Source: an uncultured Eubacteriales bacterium (lineage in GTDB: Bacteria > Bacillota > Clostridia > Oscillospirales > Acutalibacteraceae). Taken from it: DNA of 5,582 bases. The stretch is from the NCBI GenBank assembly GCA_934408795.1, contig CAKRVQ010000085.1, forward strand, positions 1 through 5,582, written 5' to 3'. The translations under genes and the position numbers were made by a program. Shown in pieces: positions 5,413-5,582 of this stretch. Numbering within the stretch: position 1 is the stretch's first letter; every line of letters starts with the position of its first letter. The notes under the pieces were generated by a model that was given only the letters and a program-made list of their open reading frames with translations, did no database searches and was not told the DNA's origin.

Positions 5413-5582
5413 GGGATCGAGCCGCCGCGGCGGATGGTGATGAGCCGCGGGTCGCGGACGTTGGGGAGCACCACCGGGTAGACCCCGGTGCCGAGCCTCA
5501 CCGTGCGCGCCGCGGCCATGGTCGAACCAAGCCTGCCACAGGCCGGGCGGCGAGTCACCGACCGCACTGCGCGGGCGTAGCA
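5413..5582. other. Foreign high-GC tail, probable chimeric contig end
   Basis: From 5421 to 5582 I count 122 G/C in 162 bases (75%), against about 53% in a 60-base sample of the murB part just before it. Codon and base use changes abruptly, and the murB homology ends at the same place. The composition suggests an actinobacterial-type genome. The exact join lies within about 5410-5421. Confidence 0.8.
5415..5519 (-). CDS. Partial open frame in the high-GC tail, resembling the N-terminus of an actinobacterial Imm5-like putative immunity protein
   Basis: Read leftward from the ATG at 5519, the frame gives MAAARTVRLGTGVYPVV and then RDPRLITIRRGGS before it crosses the join into antisense murB. 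From memory, PRLITIRRGGS followed by LTDADHR opens a family of actinobacterial proteins labelled 'putative immunity protein' or, misleadingly, 'exonuclease SbcC'. The match is short and unverified. An alternative is a luciferase-like monooxygenase fragment, suggested by RLGTGV. The true start could be one of the downstream in-frame GTG codons near 5470-5474 rather than the ATG. Confidence 0.3.

Noticed and set aside
1..5582. Mobile element, CRISPR array, defence system or other novel system
   Set aside because: No transposase, integrase, regularly spaced repeats, terminal inverted repeats or unknown multi-gene cassette is present; all complete genes are conserved housekeeping or metabolic families. 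The immunity-like fragment at the right end appears foreign and is only ~35 codons.

Overview
The window looks like the chromosome of a Bacillota (Clostridia-type) bacterium of medium GC content. The evidence is the gene set (HPr kinase/phosphorylase, ROK glucokinase, YchF, a Gram-positive-style pyruvate kinase, MurB), the GGAGG-type ribosome binding sites, and A/T-rich consensus promoters with TATAAT -10 boxes. I recognise the protein families from their motifs. The narrower placement (an Oscillospirales/Ruminococcaceae-like gut organism) is only an impression. The last ~170 bases do not fit this organism: they are about 75% GC and appear to be a foreign or misassembled piece.

Layout. The left half is transcribed leftward from a promoter near 2671-2699: ychF (1409-2518, complete, TTG start), then pyk (1-1358), which runs off the left edge with 452 residues visible. 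The right half is transcribed rightward from a promoter near 2838-2866: hprK (2924-3895), a ROK-family glucokinase (4038-5003), then murB (from 5077), which is cut off after about 112 authentic codons. The 405-base divergent region between ychF and hprK holds two good promoters, a structured ychF leader with an 8-bp tandem repeat and an inverted repeat, a 10-bp tandem repeat upstream of the hprK promoter, and short hairpins. I see no tRNA, rRNA, CRISPR array, insertion sequence or riboswitch class that I can name.

How the genes fit together. Four of the five genes sit on or next to central sugar metabolism. Glucokinase makes glucose-6-phosphate from non-PTS glucose. Pyruvate kinase consumes PEP, which is also the PTS phosphate donor. 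HPr kinase/phosphorylase reads the glycolytic state and sets HPr-Ser46 phosphorylation, and through it CcpA-type catabolite control. MurB diverts PEP-derived UDP-GlcNAc-enolpyruvate to peptidoglycan. YchF is a conserved ATPase linked to ribosomes and stress. A PEP-producing and PEP-using theme on the two sides of one control region is suggestive, but co-regulation is an inference.

I did not find a previously undescribed system. The most consequential observation is the compositional and homology break at about 5410-5421. There murB stops matching its family and a high-GC, actinobacterial-looking fragment begins, most likely an assembly chimera at a contig end.
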